This document shows, one piece after another, positions 50,062 through 58,855 of a stretch of 64,000 nucleotides of DNA (position 1 is the stretch's first letter; the number at the start of each line of letters is the position of its first letter). Both the position numbers and the translations under genes were made by a program. The notes beneath the pieces are model-generated. The model had not been told where the DNA came from and did no database searches. It saw only the letters and a list, made by a program, of their open reading frames with translations. The DNA comes from Streptomyces sp. TP-A0356 (GTDB lineage: Bacteria > Actinomycetota > Actinomycetes > Streptomycetales > Streptomycetaceae), in NCBI RefSeq assembly GCF_001417775.1, contig NZ_BBZJ01000025.1, forward strand, positions 186,001-250,000, written 5' to 3'.

Positions 50062-50343
50062 CCGGGGCGCCGATCGACGGCGGCTGCCGCGGGGCGCCGA
50101 GCGGCGCCTGCGCGCGTCGCCCCAGCGACCTACCGGACGACGACCCTGGGCCGCTCCAGCAGCTCCGCCGACGTCCCGGTGCTGGTCGGCATGGTGTCGA
50201 TCGTCCACCTGCTGGTGACCGAGGCGCTGATGAACCTCACCGGCAACGCGCCTGTGGGCGAGGAGGAGTCGACTCGCCACTCACTGTCGTATGCGGACCG
50301 TGCCGACCGTCTCCGGAGGTTGGCGAGGGTCGGCGGGGCTCCG

Positions 50344-51198
50344 TCAGCGGGCGGCCTCGAACGTCCGGTCCACCCAGTCGGCGAAGCTGGTCCAGCGGAT
50401 CTCCGGATGGCCGTCATGCAGGGCGGGGATGTCGACGCGGTAGCCAGGTCCGTTCAGGAATGTCCACATCGCGTGCATGTCCGGATTGCTGACTTCCGTC
50501 AGCGGTACCTGCTCATGGCGGACTTCGCGTCCCAGGGCCTCGCTCAGCACGGCCGCCATCTGAGCGGGTGTGGGCGCGTCGCCGGCCAGCTCGATACGCC
50601 GCCCGGCGTAGGGGGCGGGATCCAGCAGCACGGCAGCCGCGAAAGCGCCGAGGTCGGGCCGGTCGAGCTGCTGCAACGGCCGGTCGGACGGCAGCGGCAG
50701 ATCGAGCACCCCGCTGTCGATGATGCGCTCCACTCCGCCAAGGGCGTTGTCGAAGAAATACGTCGGCCCGAGGATCGTGTACGGCACATCGCCCGAGGCC
50801 AGCTCGGCCTCGATGCGCGCCTTGCTGTCGAAATGCGGTACCCCGCTGTGCTGGTCGGCCCCGGCCACCGAGCTGAACACGAGATGCGGCACGTGCTCCT
50901 CGCGCGCGGCAGCCAGGATCGCCCGCCCCTGGGCCACCTCGGCGTCCAGGCCTGCCTCGAAGGGGGTGGTGAACGCGAACACCCCCGCCACCCCGTCCAT
51001 CGCCGCGGCCAGCGACCTGCGATCGCTCAGGGACCCCGCCACGACTTCGACGCCCTGGTCGGCCAATTGGCGCGCGGAGCTCCGCTCGGGGTCCCGCACC
51101 AGTGCTCGGACCCGGGCCCGGCGCTCCAGCAGCGCGTCGGTCACGGCCCGGCCCTGTCCGCCGGTCGCCGCAAGCACCAGGATCGGCTCATCGGACAT
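50344..51198 (-). CDS. NmrA-like NAD(P)H-binding reductase
   Basis: A 284-residue atypical short-chain dehydrogenase of the NmrA/HSCARG group. LVLAATGGQGRAVTDALL is the nucleotide loop, VVAGSLSDRRSLAAAMDGV follows, and YTILGPTYFFDNAL is typical of the clade. The usual catalytic Tyr-x3-Lys is absent, so it may sense redox state rather than reduce a substrate. ATG 51198. About 280 bp of gene-free DNA separates it from the azoxy terminator. No SARP-type box is present, and it probably lies outside the cluster. Confidence 0.8.
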   Translation of the reverse strand: MSDEPILVLAATGGQGRAVTDALLERRARVRALVRDPERSSARQLADQGVEVVAGSLSDRRSLAAAMDGVAGVFAFTTPFEAGLDAEVAQGRAILAAAREEHVPHLVFSSVAGADQHSGVPHFDSKARIEAELASGDVPYTILGPTYFFDNALGGVERIIDSGVLDLPLPSDRPLQQLDRPDLGAFAAAVLLDPAPYAGRRIELAGDAPTPAQMAAVLSEALGREVRHEQVPLTEVSNPDMHAMWTFLNGPGYRVDIPALHDGHPEIRWTSFADWVDRTFEAAR

Positions 51199-51375
51199 CG
51201 GACAACGCCTCTCTGTGGGTACAGACGGTGATCGATCACCGCGAACACCCCCAGACGGTATCCGGAGTCGATCGGTCATGGGTCGTGGAGCGGATGGACC
51301 GGACGACGGCGCGTCGGCGAAACAGCCACACGGGCCGCGACGACGCTGCCACGGCGGGCCCCGGGTGCCGTATCG

Positions 51376-51991
51376 ATGGCACGGACGGTGCAGAGGCCGG
51401 GCGCCGGCGCGTCCAGCTTCTCCCGTGTCATCCCCGAACTGATCGCCCGCGGCCTGAACGTGGTGGCCCCCGCGGTGCCCACAGCCAGATCGGTGACGCC
51501 GCCTACGTCGCCTCGCTGGTTCGCCAGATACCCGGTCCGGTCGTCCTGGTGGGACACTCCTACGGCGGTGCCGTCATCACCGTCGCTGGTGTGGAGGACA
51601 ACGTCACGGGGCTGGTCTACCTGGCGGGCTACGCGTTGGAGAAGGGCGAGAGCTGGGCGAACTGCAGGGCCGCTTCCCGGACTCGGACCTTGCGGGCGCC
51701 CTGGTCCACACCCCAGAGCCCCGTCTCGCCTCCGTCCTCGCCGTCTCCGAGCGCCCGTTGGCCGCGCAGGCGTTCAGCGAGCAGGCTCCGGCCGCGGCCT
51801 GGAAGACCAAGCCGTCCTGGGGTCTGGTCGCCTCGGCCGACCACACCATCAACCCCGATGTGGAGTGCTTCGGCTACCAGCGGGCCGGGATGACCACCAT
51901 CGAGGTCGACTCCTCGCACCTGGTCATGCTCGCCCACCCGAAGCGGGTCGCCGAACTGATCCACGAGGCGGTTCGGGCCACCACCCGCTGA
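51376..51991 (+). pseudogene. Broken alpha/beta hydrolase
   Basis: Three frames carry consecutive parts of one alpha/beta hydrolase. First SSFSRVIPELIARGLNVVAP (frame of 51376), then GDAAYVASLVRQIPG and VVLVGHSYGGAVITVAG (a second frame, to about 51650), then WGLVASADHTINPDVE and SSHLVMLAHPKRVAELI to the stop at 51991 (third frame). The usual VHGAFAD start is missing. Two frameshifts plus 5' loss make it non-functional, unless the shifts are sequencing errors. Confidence 0.75.
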
Positions 51992-52180
51992 GACCGTCCC
52001 CGGCCTCGCGCGCACTCGACCGCCCGCGCACGGACGCACCCCGTACCACCTCTTCTCGCCGATGCCCTGCTGAGCGACTGCTCCCGCCCGACGGCGTGAG
52101 CGACGACACGGCCCTGGTCGTCGTGCGCCTATGACGCGGCCCGCCCGATCCGCGGCAGCACACCCAGCCCGACCGCACCC

Positions 52181-53434
52181 TCAGGCCCCGGCGCGGAGGC
52201 GCGGCACGTGGCGCGGCGGTCGCAGGGCGAGGGACAGGAACAGCCAGCAGACGGCCATACCGACGGTGGTCAGCCAGCCGACGGCGGTCCAGTCCCAGTC
52301 TTCGACGCCCAGGTTGAACAGCGGCGGCCCCAGCAGCGAGCCCAGGCTGCCGCCCTGGGTGACGATGCCGTTGGCGAGCCCGATCTCCCCGGGATCGTCG
52401 ACGAGACGGGGGACCAGGGCGAGGATCATCCCGACGAGGATGCCGTTGATCGCGGAGATCACGGTGGCGCCGGCCAGGAAGAGCGCTGCGGGTCCGCCCG
52501 GCCGGAAGGCCGTCCATGCCGCGACCACCGCGAGCAGCGAGCACAGCAGGACCGGGCGCCTGTCGGGGTTGCGGTGCAGAAGCCAGCCGATCAGCAGGCC
52601 GCCGCCCACACTGACGAGAGAGATGAGGCCGGCCGTCGCGCCCGCGTCCGAGCCGCTGCGCCCCAACTCCCGCTCCAGGAAGGTCGGCAGCAGGGCGAAG
52701 ATGGCCACCGTCACCAAAGACGCCATGCAGAACCCGAGGGCGAGCAGGATGACGGGGCGGGCGTGCCGCAGTCGCCGCCGTGCACCCTTCGGTCGCTGCG
52801 GAAGCGGCGCGCCCGGTACCTCCACGCCGATCCGGGTGAAGGTGAGGACGACGGCGGGCACGGCGGTGATCCCGGCGACGACGAGCATCCAGCCACGCCA
52901 GCCGACGGCCTCGCCCACCGCCCCGCCGAGCGCTGTGCTCAGGGCCAGGCCGACGGGAACGAAGGTGCCCCACAGGGCGAGTGCGCGGGACTGGTCGCGC
53001 GGGGCGCAGAGCCGGACCACCAGGGTGGGGCAGGCGATGACCACCATGAGGTAGCCGACGCCCTCCACCGCGCGGATCGGCAGCAGCCCCCCGAGGCTGG
53101 TCGCGAGGGCTCCTGCCGCGCCTGCCACCGCCACGGTCCATGTCCCCGCGACGAGGATGACGCGCGTCGACATCCGGCCGAGCCGTAACCCGACAGGGGT
53201 GCCGAGGAGCGCGGACACCGCCGTGACGGCCGAGATCACCCAGCCCAGTTCGCCCAGCCCTATCCGCAGGTCACCGCGGAGGGAATCGGTGGCGACGGAG
53301 AACTTCCCGAGGCCCATGGCCGCGGTGACGCCCGCCGAGTACACCATGAGGAGCGACGGCCAGTGGGTGGACCGGGCGACGGGCGGACCGCTTTCCCCGG
53401 CTATGTCATCGATGTCGGGGGTGCCGGATGTCAT
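52181..53434 (-). CDS. MFS transporter of the tubercidin-like operon
   Basis: A 417-residue, roughly 12-helix major facilitator. The start MTSGTPDIDD is followed by LLMVYSAGVTAAMGLGKFSV. Loop 2-3 motif A is GLRLGRMSTRVIL. The ATG at 53434 overlaps the NUDIX stop (ATGA). It is the last gene of the leftward 7-deazapurine operon, and export of the nucleoside is the likely role. Confidence 0.82.
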   Translation of the reverse strand: MTSGTPDIDDIAGESGPPVARSTHWPSLLMVYSAGVTAAMGLGKFSVATDSLRGDLRIGLGELGWVISAVTAVSALLGTPVGLRLGRMSTRVILVAGTWTVAVAGAAGALATSLGGLLPIRAVEGVGYLMVVIACPTLVVRLCAPRDQSRALALWGTFVPVGLALSTALGGAVGEAVGWRGWMLVVAGITAVPAVVLTFTRIGVEVPGAPLPQRPKGARRRLRHARPVILLALGFCMASLVTVAIFALLPTFLERELGRSGSDAGATAGLISLVSVGGGLLIGWLLHRNPDRRPVLLCSLLAVVAAWTAFRPGGPAALFLAGATVISAINGILVGMILALVPRLVDDPGEIGLANGIVTQGGSLGSLLGPPLFNLGVEDWDWTAVGWLTTVGMAVCWLFLSLALRPPRHVPRLRAGA

Positions 53435-53961
53435 GTGATCACTCCTTCCGGGGCGGGCCCGCACGCCGTGGCGGCGCCGCTGACCCGCATGGCGTGCATG
53501 GTGATGCCGTCGGCGGCCAGAGCGCGGCTGATCTCCGGCTCCCGGTAGGAGGCGAGACCGGCGTCGGTGAGGATCTGCAGGTCGGTCGAGTGCAAGGGTA
53601 GGTCGCCGATGCGTGCCTGCCGCACGGCACCGACGTTGTGGCCCCGGAAGCCGTCGGGCACGCGATGCGTGCCGTCGGCGAGGAAGCCGAACATCAGCAG
53701 GTGGTAACGGCCTTCGGACCACTGCCCGGTGAACTCGTAGACGGCGAACGGGGAGCAGGACGTCACCCGGCACCCCGTCTCCTCGTACGCCTCGCGGACC
53801 GCGGCGGCCCCGGCGGACTCACCGGGTTCGATGCCGCCGCCCGGCAGCAACCAGTTGCCGGCGTAGGGCCCCTTGAGCTGGTGGACGAAGGTGACGGTGC
53901 CGTCCGGGCCGGGCAGCACCATCAGGGAGACGGGCAGGATGCGGGAGAATCGGTCGGTCAC
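53431..53961 (-). CDS. NUDIX hydrolase of the tubercidin-like operon
   Basis: A 176-residue NUDIX protein. The box reads GGGIEPGESAGAAAVREAYEETGC, with the catalytic REAYEE helix complete (G-x5-E-x7-REUxEExGU). It likely removes phosphate from a nucleotide intermediate so that the free nucleoside can be exported. The start is GTG 53961. Confidence 0.87.
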   Translation of the reverse strand: MTDRFSRILPVSLMVLPGPDGTVTFVHQLKGPYAGNWLLPGGGIEPGESAGAAAVREAYEETGCRVTSCSPFAVYEFTGQWSEGRYHLLMFGFLADGTHRVPDGFRGHNVGAVRQARIGDLPLHSTDLQILTDAGLASYREPEISRALAADGITMHAMRVSGAATACGPAPEGVIT

Positions 53962-53988
53962 GGTGCGCGTTCCTCGACGGTCTCGTGG

Positions 53989-55275
53989 TCAGTACTCGAC
54001 GGGGCGCCCGGCCGGAGGGATGACCAGCGCGAGGCCCAGTCGCTCGCCCTCGATCCTGCCCTTCCGGTGGTAGGGCTCGCGGTGACTGACGAAACCGTGT
54101 GTTGCGAGGGCCTGTCCGACACTGCCGAGATCGGGCCCGCACAGGACGAGCTTGCAGCGGACGTCGAACCGCATGGCCTCCCGCACCAGGTCGAGATCGG
54201 GCGTGTCGGTCTCGATCAGCGCGACGAACTCGCCCCGCGCCTCGATCGAGTAGCGCACCGACCGAACCGGCAGGCCCTGCCCGGTGAGGTGCGCGTACAT
54301 CAGGTACTCGTTCTGGAAGCTCATCAGCGTGAGTCCGGACTCGGCGCCCGCGACGATGCTCGGCCAGGGTGCGCCGGGGCGGGCGGCCACACCGGTGATG
54401 TCGAGGACGAAGCCCTCCCGCTGTTCCACGTAGTAGCCCTTGAACTCGCCGAACGGGCCCTCCGTCTCCCGCTCGTGGCGCACCAGGCCGGTGAGGACGT
54501 GCGTGGCGTCGGCGGGGACGGGCGGCGAGCCGGTGACGGTCACATCGCGGCGCAGCAGCCGTGAGGCGATCTGGTAGTCGTCGCCCTCGGAGGGGAGCCG
54601 AGAGGCCCCGACGACCGCGTAGATCGGGTCCGCGCCGAGGAACACCGACAGCGGCATGGGCTCGCCCGCGGCCTCCCACTCCTTGAGGTTGCGGTGGGCG
54701 TCGGTGCGCGGGTCCATGAAGACGCGGGCCCGGCGCGAGGAGACCACCTGGACGCAGTAGAAGCCGAGGTTGGCGCTGGAGCCGTCGGGCCGTGTCGTCA
54801 CCCCGATCCCCGCGGTGACGTACCGTCCGCCGTCGCCCGGCCGGTGCTGCAGCACCGGCAGGTCGTCCATGCCTTTCAGTTCCTCCAGACCCGGCGGTGG
54901 GCCGCCCTCCACGGATGCGGTCCCGTCCGCCCCGGAGCGCACCTGGTGCGGCGCCCCGGCCAGTCGGGTGGCCATCTCCGGCAGATGGGCGCCCTCGTCC
55001 GCGCCGAGCGCCGCGAGCAGGACCGCCCGCGGATAGGGATGGCCGAGCACCCGGGTCCCGGGCCTGTCCTCGATCCGGGTGAACACGGTCGTGGGCCGCG
55101 CGCCGTGCCGCCGCTCCAACTCGGCCAGGGTGCGGGCCACCTCCACCTCGGCGCTGAGCGGACGGTCGTAGGTGTAGACGTCCACCGCCTCGTAACAGGC
55201 GGGCAGTCCGGCTTCGGACGGCGTGACCCGGGTCAGGCCGCCGGCGGCGAAGTCGGGCGCCGGATCCGTCCTCAC
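53989..55275 (-). CDS. UbiD-like prenylated-FMN decarboxylase
   Basis: A 428-residue UbiD-family enzyme. The signature ETEGPFGEFKGYYVEQ contains the conserved Glu and Phe-Gly-Glu-Phe core; SSANLGFYCVQVVSSRRARV is the prFMN region. In tubercidin formation a UbiD-like enzyme removes the 7-carboxylate of the carboxy-deazaguanine nucleotide. The GTG at 55275 has GGGGAGG upstream and overlaps the phosphoribosyltransferase stop (GTGA). Confidence 0.85.
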   Translation of the reverse strand: MRTDPAPDFAAGGLTRVTPSEAGLPACYEAVDVYTYDRPLSAEVEVARTLAELERRHGARPTTVFTRIEDRPGTRVLGHPYPRAVLLAALGADEGAHLPEMATRLAGAPHQVRSGADGTASVEGGPPPGLEELKGMDDLPVLQHRPGDGGRYVTAGIGVTTRPDGSSANLGFYCVQVVSSRRARVFMDPRTDAHRNLKEWEAAGEPMPLSVFLGADPIYAVVGASRLPSEGDDYQIASRLLRRDVTVTGSPPVPADATHVLTGLVRHERETEGPFGEFKGYYVEQREGFVLDITGVAARPGAPWPSIVAGAESGLTLMSFQNEYLMYAHLTGQGLPVRSVRYSIEARGEFVALIETDTPDLDLVREAMRFDVRCKLVLCGPDLGSVGQALATHGFVSHREPYHRKGRIEGERLGLALVIPPAGRPVEY

Positions 55276-55850
55276 GCGGCCTCCCCGAGCGGGAACGGCC
55301 GCACTCCGGGGGTGCTGCCCCAGCCCTGCTCCCATGGGAAGACGACCCAGTCGTCGACGACCGCCGGGCAGTAGTCCGGCACATACCCCGAGCGGTGGTT
55401 GCGGACCAGGGCCGCGAAGCGGATGTCCGCGGCGGCGACGCCCGACGCCAGCAGATGGGAGCGGACCACGTCCGCCGTGGCGCCCGTGCCCACGATGTCG
55501 TCCACGACCAGGACCGCGGTACCGGACTTCGGAGCGGGCCCCTCCTCCTGATCGAGCAGCGGGGGACGCTTGGCCGCGTACTGGCTGTCGTCGCTGGTGC
55601 GGCGGACCCGCACGGTGCGCATCAGCGGTACGTCGAGGGCGCAGGTGAGGTAGCTCGCGGCGAGCAGCCCGCCGCGCGCCACCCCGAGCACGACGTCGGG
55701 CGCGAAGCCATCGGCGCGGACGGCCGCGGCGATCCGGTCGAGTGCCGCGCCCAGGTCGCTCCAGCCCAGCTCGTAGGGGCCCTGGCGGGTCCACATGCCG
55801 GGCTGTTCACCGGCCACGGCCGTGCCGGTCACCGGCTCCTGACCGGTCAT
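55272..55850 (-). CDS. Phosphoribosyltransferase for the deazapurine base
   Basis: A 192-residue type I PRTase. The PRPP loop is VLVVDDIVGTGATADVV, and DVVLGVARGGLLAASYL is the upstream Gly-rich loop. In this operon it should attach PRPP to 7-carboxy-7-deazaguanine. It is coupled by 4-nt overlaps to the GMP-reductase-like and UbiD-like genes. Confidence 0.87.
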   Translation of the reverse strand: MTGQEPVTGTAVAGEQPGMWTRQGPYELGWSDLGAALDRIAAAVRADGFAPDVVLGVARGGLLAASYLTCALDVPLMRTVRVRRTSDDSQYAAKRPPLLDQEEGPAPKSGTAVLVVDDIVGTGATADVVRSHLLASGVAAADIRFAALVRNHRSGYVPDYCPAVVDDWVVFPWEQGWGSTPGVRPFPLGEAA

Positions 55851-57046
55851 CCGTTCACCGCCTCGGCGACGTGGTCGATGTCGATGTGCTCGGTGCGGGC
55901 GCGGACGTGCGGGGTGTTCTCGACCTGGCCCGCCGGGGTGACCCGGACGAACTCGGCCCGCTCGCGGAACGCGTCCAGTCCGGTGGCGCCCGAGTAGCTC
56001 AGCGCCGACTGCACTCCGCCGGTCAGCTGCCGCAGGGTCCGGGCCAGCGAACCCGTGTACGCGAAGGTGGCTTCCACACCCTCGGGCACGTAGTCGTCGA
56101 CCTCCGCACGCGTGATCTTCTCCCCGGCCGCCCGGCGCAGCGTCAGTTCCATGCCGAGCGACACGAACCCCCGGCTCGTCTTGTACGTGCGGCCGTCGCG
56201 CTCCACGGTCACCGCCTCGCTCTCCTCGGCGCCCGCGAGGAGGCTGCCGATCATGACCGCGCAGGCCCCGGCCGCCAGCGCCTTGGCGATGTCCCCGGCC
56301 TGTCGGATGCCACCGTCGGCGATCACCCGCACCCCGTGCCGGGCGGCCTCGGCGGCGCAGTCCAGGACCGCGGTGAGTTGCGGCACGCCCGTGCCCGCGA
56401 CCAGCCGGGTCGTGCACACCCCGCCCGGCCCGATCCCGACCTTGACCAGGTCGGCTCCGGCTTCGGCGAGATCGCGGGTGCCGGCGGCGGTCGCCACGTT
56501 GCCCGCCATCAGCGGCAGCGCGGGATGGCTACGGCGCAGCTCGGCGACGGTCTCCAGGACCTGGTCGCTGTGGCCGTGCGCGACATCCACCACGAGCAGG
56601 TCGGCTCCGCCCGCGACCAGCCGCTCGCTCCGCTCCCGCCAGTCCCCGGTGACGCCGATCGCGGCGCCCGCCACGAGCCGTCCCGCCGCGTCCAGCGTCG
56701 CCCCGGCCGCCCGTTCCTCGGCGGTCGGCTCGTACGTCTTGACCGCCCGGAGCTGGCCGGCCTGCTGGTCGACGGTCTGCATCCGGTGCAGCACGCCGAG
56801 CCCGCCGTTGAGGGCCATGCCGACGGCCATCCTGTCGCCGGTGCACCACTGCGTGTTGGCCGACACGACGGGTATCCGCAGCCGCAGGCCGGGCATGAGC
56901 TCGGTGGTCAGGTCGGCCTGCCGACGGCTGCGCAGCGTGGTGCGCTGCGGCACCAGCAGCACATCGTCGAAGCTGAGCCCGGTCCGTGGCTCTGTGGTGA
57001 TACGCACCTGGTGTTCCGGTCCTCTCTGCGTCGTGTCCGGGGTCAT
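55847..57046 (-). CDS. GMP-reductase/IMP-dehydrogenase-like enzyme
   Basis: A 399-residue TIM-barrel enzyme without CBS domains. The catalytic loop is GIGPGGVCTTR with Cys retained; the common Ser before it is Gly. FDDVLLVPQRTTLRSR, DVAHGHSDQV and VIADGGIRQAGDIAKALAAG are present. It should deaminate the deazaguanine nucleotide reductively toward the inosine-like form, on the way to deazaadenosine. ATG 57046 overlaps the folE stop. Confidence 0.86.
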   Translation of the reverse strand: MTPDTTQRGPEHQVRITTEPRTGLSFDDVLLVPQRTTLRSRRQADLTTELMPGLRLRIPVVSANTQWCTGDRMAVGMALNGGLGVLHRMQTVDQQAGQLRAVKTYEPTAEERAAGATLDAAGRLVAGAAIGVTGDWRERSERLVAGGADLLVVDVAHGHSDQVLETVAELRRSHPALPLMAGNVATAAGTRDLAEAGADLVKVGIGPGGVCTTRLVAGTGVPQLTAVLDCAAEAARHGVRVIADGGIRQAGDIAKALAAGACAVMIGSLLAGAEESEAVTVERDGRTYKTSRGFVSLGMELTLRRAAGEKITRAEVDDYVPEGVEATFAYTGSLARTLRQLTGGVQSALSYSGATGLDAFRERAEFVRVTPAGQVENTPHVRARTEHIDIDHVAEAVNG

Positions 57047-57660
57047 CGTGGGCCGGCGCCCGCGGCGGCCGGCGGCTGGAGCGCGAGGAACTCCGCGCGC
57101 ACGGCGGGGTCGGCGAACGCCCCCCGCCAGGTGACCGTGGTCATCGTGGCCGGGGTGCGGATGCCCCGCATGGCCATGCACAGGTGCTCGCCCCGACACA
57201 GGACGGCGACGTCGGCGGACGCGGTGAGTTTGGCCACCGCGTCGGCGATGTCGGAGGTCAGCCGCTCCTGCAACTGGAGGCGATGGGCGTGCTGATGGGC
57301 GATCCGGGCGAACTTGCTGAGTCCGAGCACCTGCCCCTGCGGCCGGTAGCCGATGGTGACCTGGCAGGAGAAGGGCAGCAAATGGTGTTCGCACAGCGAC
57401 CAGACCTCGATCCCGGAGACCGAGACGGTCTCGGTGCTGCTGGCCGACTCGAAGACGGTCTCCACCGTGCCCGGCTCGTAGTCGGTGAATTCCCGCCACC
57501 ACCGGGCCCAGCGCGCGGGTGTCCCGAGCAGTCCCTCACGCTCCGGGTCCTCGCCGAGCTCCCGCAGCAGTTCCCTGGCGATGCGCTCCAGGGGGTCCGG
57601 CGGCTGCCGGTCGGTGCCCGGCGCGCGGAACGGCGTCGGTGCCTGGGTGTTCTGGCTCAT
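57043..57660 (-). CDS. folE: GTP cyclohydrolase I (FolE)
   Basis: A 205-residue GTP cyclohydrolase I. The Zn ligands are Cys and His in SLCEHHLLPF plus the Cys in VLCRGEHLCMAMRG. The conserved GYRPQGQVLGLSKFAR is present. It opens GTP to dihydroneopterin triphosphate, the first step of 7-deazapurine synthesis. Its ATG follows directly after the queE stop. Confidence 0.94.
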   Translation of the reverse strand: MSQNTQAPTPFRAPGTDRQPPDPLERIARELLRELGEDPEREGLLGTPARWARWWREFTDYEPGTVETVFESASSTETVSVSGIEVWSLCEHHLLPFSCQVTIGYRPQGQVLGLSKFARIAHQHAHRLQLQERLTSDIADAVAKLTASADVAVLCRGEHLCMAMRGIRTPATMTTVTWRGAFADPAVRAEFLALQPPAAAGAGPR

Positions 57661-58383
57661 TCATACCCCCCGCTGGTTTCCCCACACAGTCACGTGCAGC
57701 CTCCCGCTCAGATTCCATCGGCGGGCGCCGACCGGGTCGGCTAGGGCCCGCAACCCTTCGGCGATCTCCCGCGGCGACTGGCCGCGCGGCATGATCCAGA
57801 CGTTCTCCAGCGCGTACGCGCGGACCAGTTCCTCCACCTCGGGGAGGTCACCGGGCCCGGAGCACACGAACTTGAAGCACGTGCCCCCCAGCGCGTTGAA
57901 CACCGTGAGCGCCGCGGGTACGATCCGGCGGCTCTCGGCGACCCCGGAGTGGGCGAGTTTCGGCGACACGTTGAACCGCACGCCGGCGGCGACCAGTTCC
58001 GGTGCGGGTACGACGGTTCCGTTGGTCTCGATCTCCACATCGAGGCCGGCGGCCCGCAGCGCCTCGACGACGGGCAGCAGCCGTGTCTGCTGGTTCAGTG
58101 GCTCACCGCCGGAGACGACCACAAGGCCCGTGCCGAAGGCGATCAGCCGCTCGGTCACCTCCTCGGTGGTCATCGGGTGCAGTTCGTCGGCGGGCCGGTG
58201 GGCGACACCGGACTGCGAACTCCCGGTCCAGTCCCATGTGTACGGGGTGTCGCACCAGGCGCACGTCAGGTTGCAGCCGCCGAGACGGAGGAAGGCACAC
58301 GATCGGCCGGTGGACGGCCCCTCACCCTGAACGGACTAGGTGGGGCCGAAGATTTCGTTGACGACGAGCTTCGGCCTGTACAT
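57661..58383 (-). pseudogene. queE: queE-type radical SAM 7-carboxy-7-deazaguanine synthase with an in-frame TAG
   Basis: Reading from ATG 58383, the first 15 codons give KLVVNEIFGPT. Codon 16 is TAG (58338-58336), and the same frame resumes as SVQGEGPSTGRSCAFLRLGG, the radical SAM triad CNLTCAWCDTPYTWDW, LVVVSGGEPLNQQ, ETNGTVV, and ends at 57661. Relative to the family pattern GPTVQGEGPS, a TAG-TCC pair is inserted. No start codon lies between the TAG and the Cys motif, so re-initiation cannot give a working enzyme. Either the gene is dead, the stop is read through, or it is a sequence error. All other motifs are intact. Confidence 0.8.
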
Positions 58384-58433
58384 GTGCCCCACCCCCTCGG
58401 CATCGCTTCGGGCCTCGTGCCCGGTGGTCCCGG

Positions 58434-58802
58434 TCACGTGGCGGGCCGGTAGGTCGCCCAGGTCTTCGGTGTCTCCGACACCCGGACCGCGGTCAGTTCC
58501 GGGAATTCCGTGCACCACTTCCCGTGCACCCACCGGGCGAGGTTCTCCGCGGAGGGATTGCGGTCCCGCAGGACGTCGTTGAGATGCCGGTGGTCCAGGA
58601 CCTCGTCGATCCACTTCTTCAACGAGTCCAGTTCTCGGTAGTCCCGCACGAACCCCGCCCGGTTCACCGCGTCGTCGGCGCAGGACAGTTCGACGACCAG
58701 CACGTAGTTGTGCCCGTGCAGCCGAGTGCAGGGATGGTCCGGGGGCAGGTTCGCCAGTTGGTGGCTGGCGGAGAAATGGAACTCCTTGGTGATGGACAGC
58801 AT
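58434..58802 (-). CDS. queD: 6-carboxytetrahydropterin synthase (QueD)
   Basis: A 122-residue QueD/PTPS protein. Zn-binding His residues are in HFSASHQLA and RLHGHNYVLVVEL, and the catalytic DHRHLND and late SETPKTWATY are present. It converts dihydroneopterin triphosphate to 6-carboxytetrahydropterin, the QueE substrate. AAGGAG precedes the ATG. It is the first gene of the leftward tubercidin-like operon. Confidence 0.93.
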   Translation of the reverse strand: MLSITKEFHFSASHQLANLPPDHPCTRLHGHNYVLVVELSCADDAVNRAGFVRDYRELDSLKKWIDEVLDHRHLNDVLRDRNPSAENLARWVHGKWCTEFPELTAVRVSETPKTWATYRPAT

Positions 58803-58855
58803 TCGCTACTCCTTCTCACCCGAGATTGGCTGGAGGTGGCGACCGGACCCGCGGC

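Noticed and set aside
50062..50343. Possible coding remnant in the gap after the azoxy operon
   Set aside because: One frame gives a plausible helix (VSIVHLLVTEALMNLTGN), but there is no start, ribosome-binding site or recognisable family.
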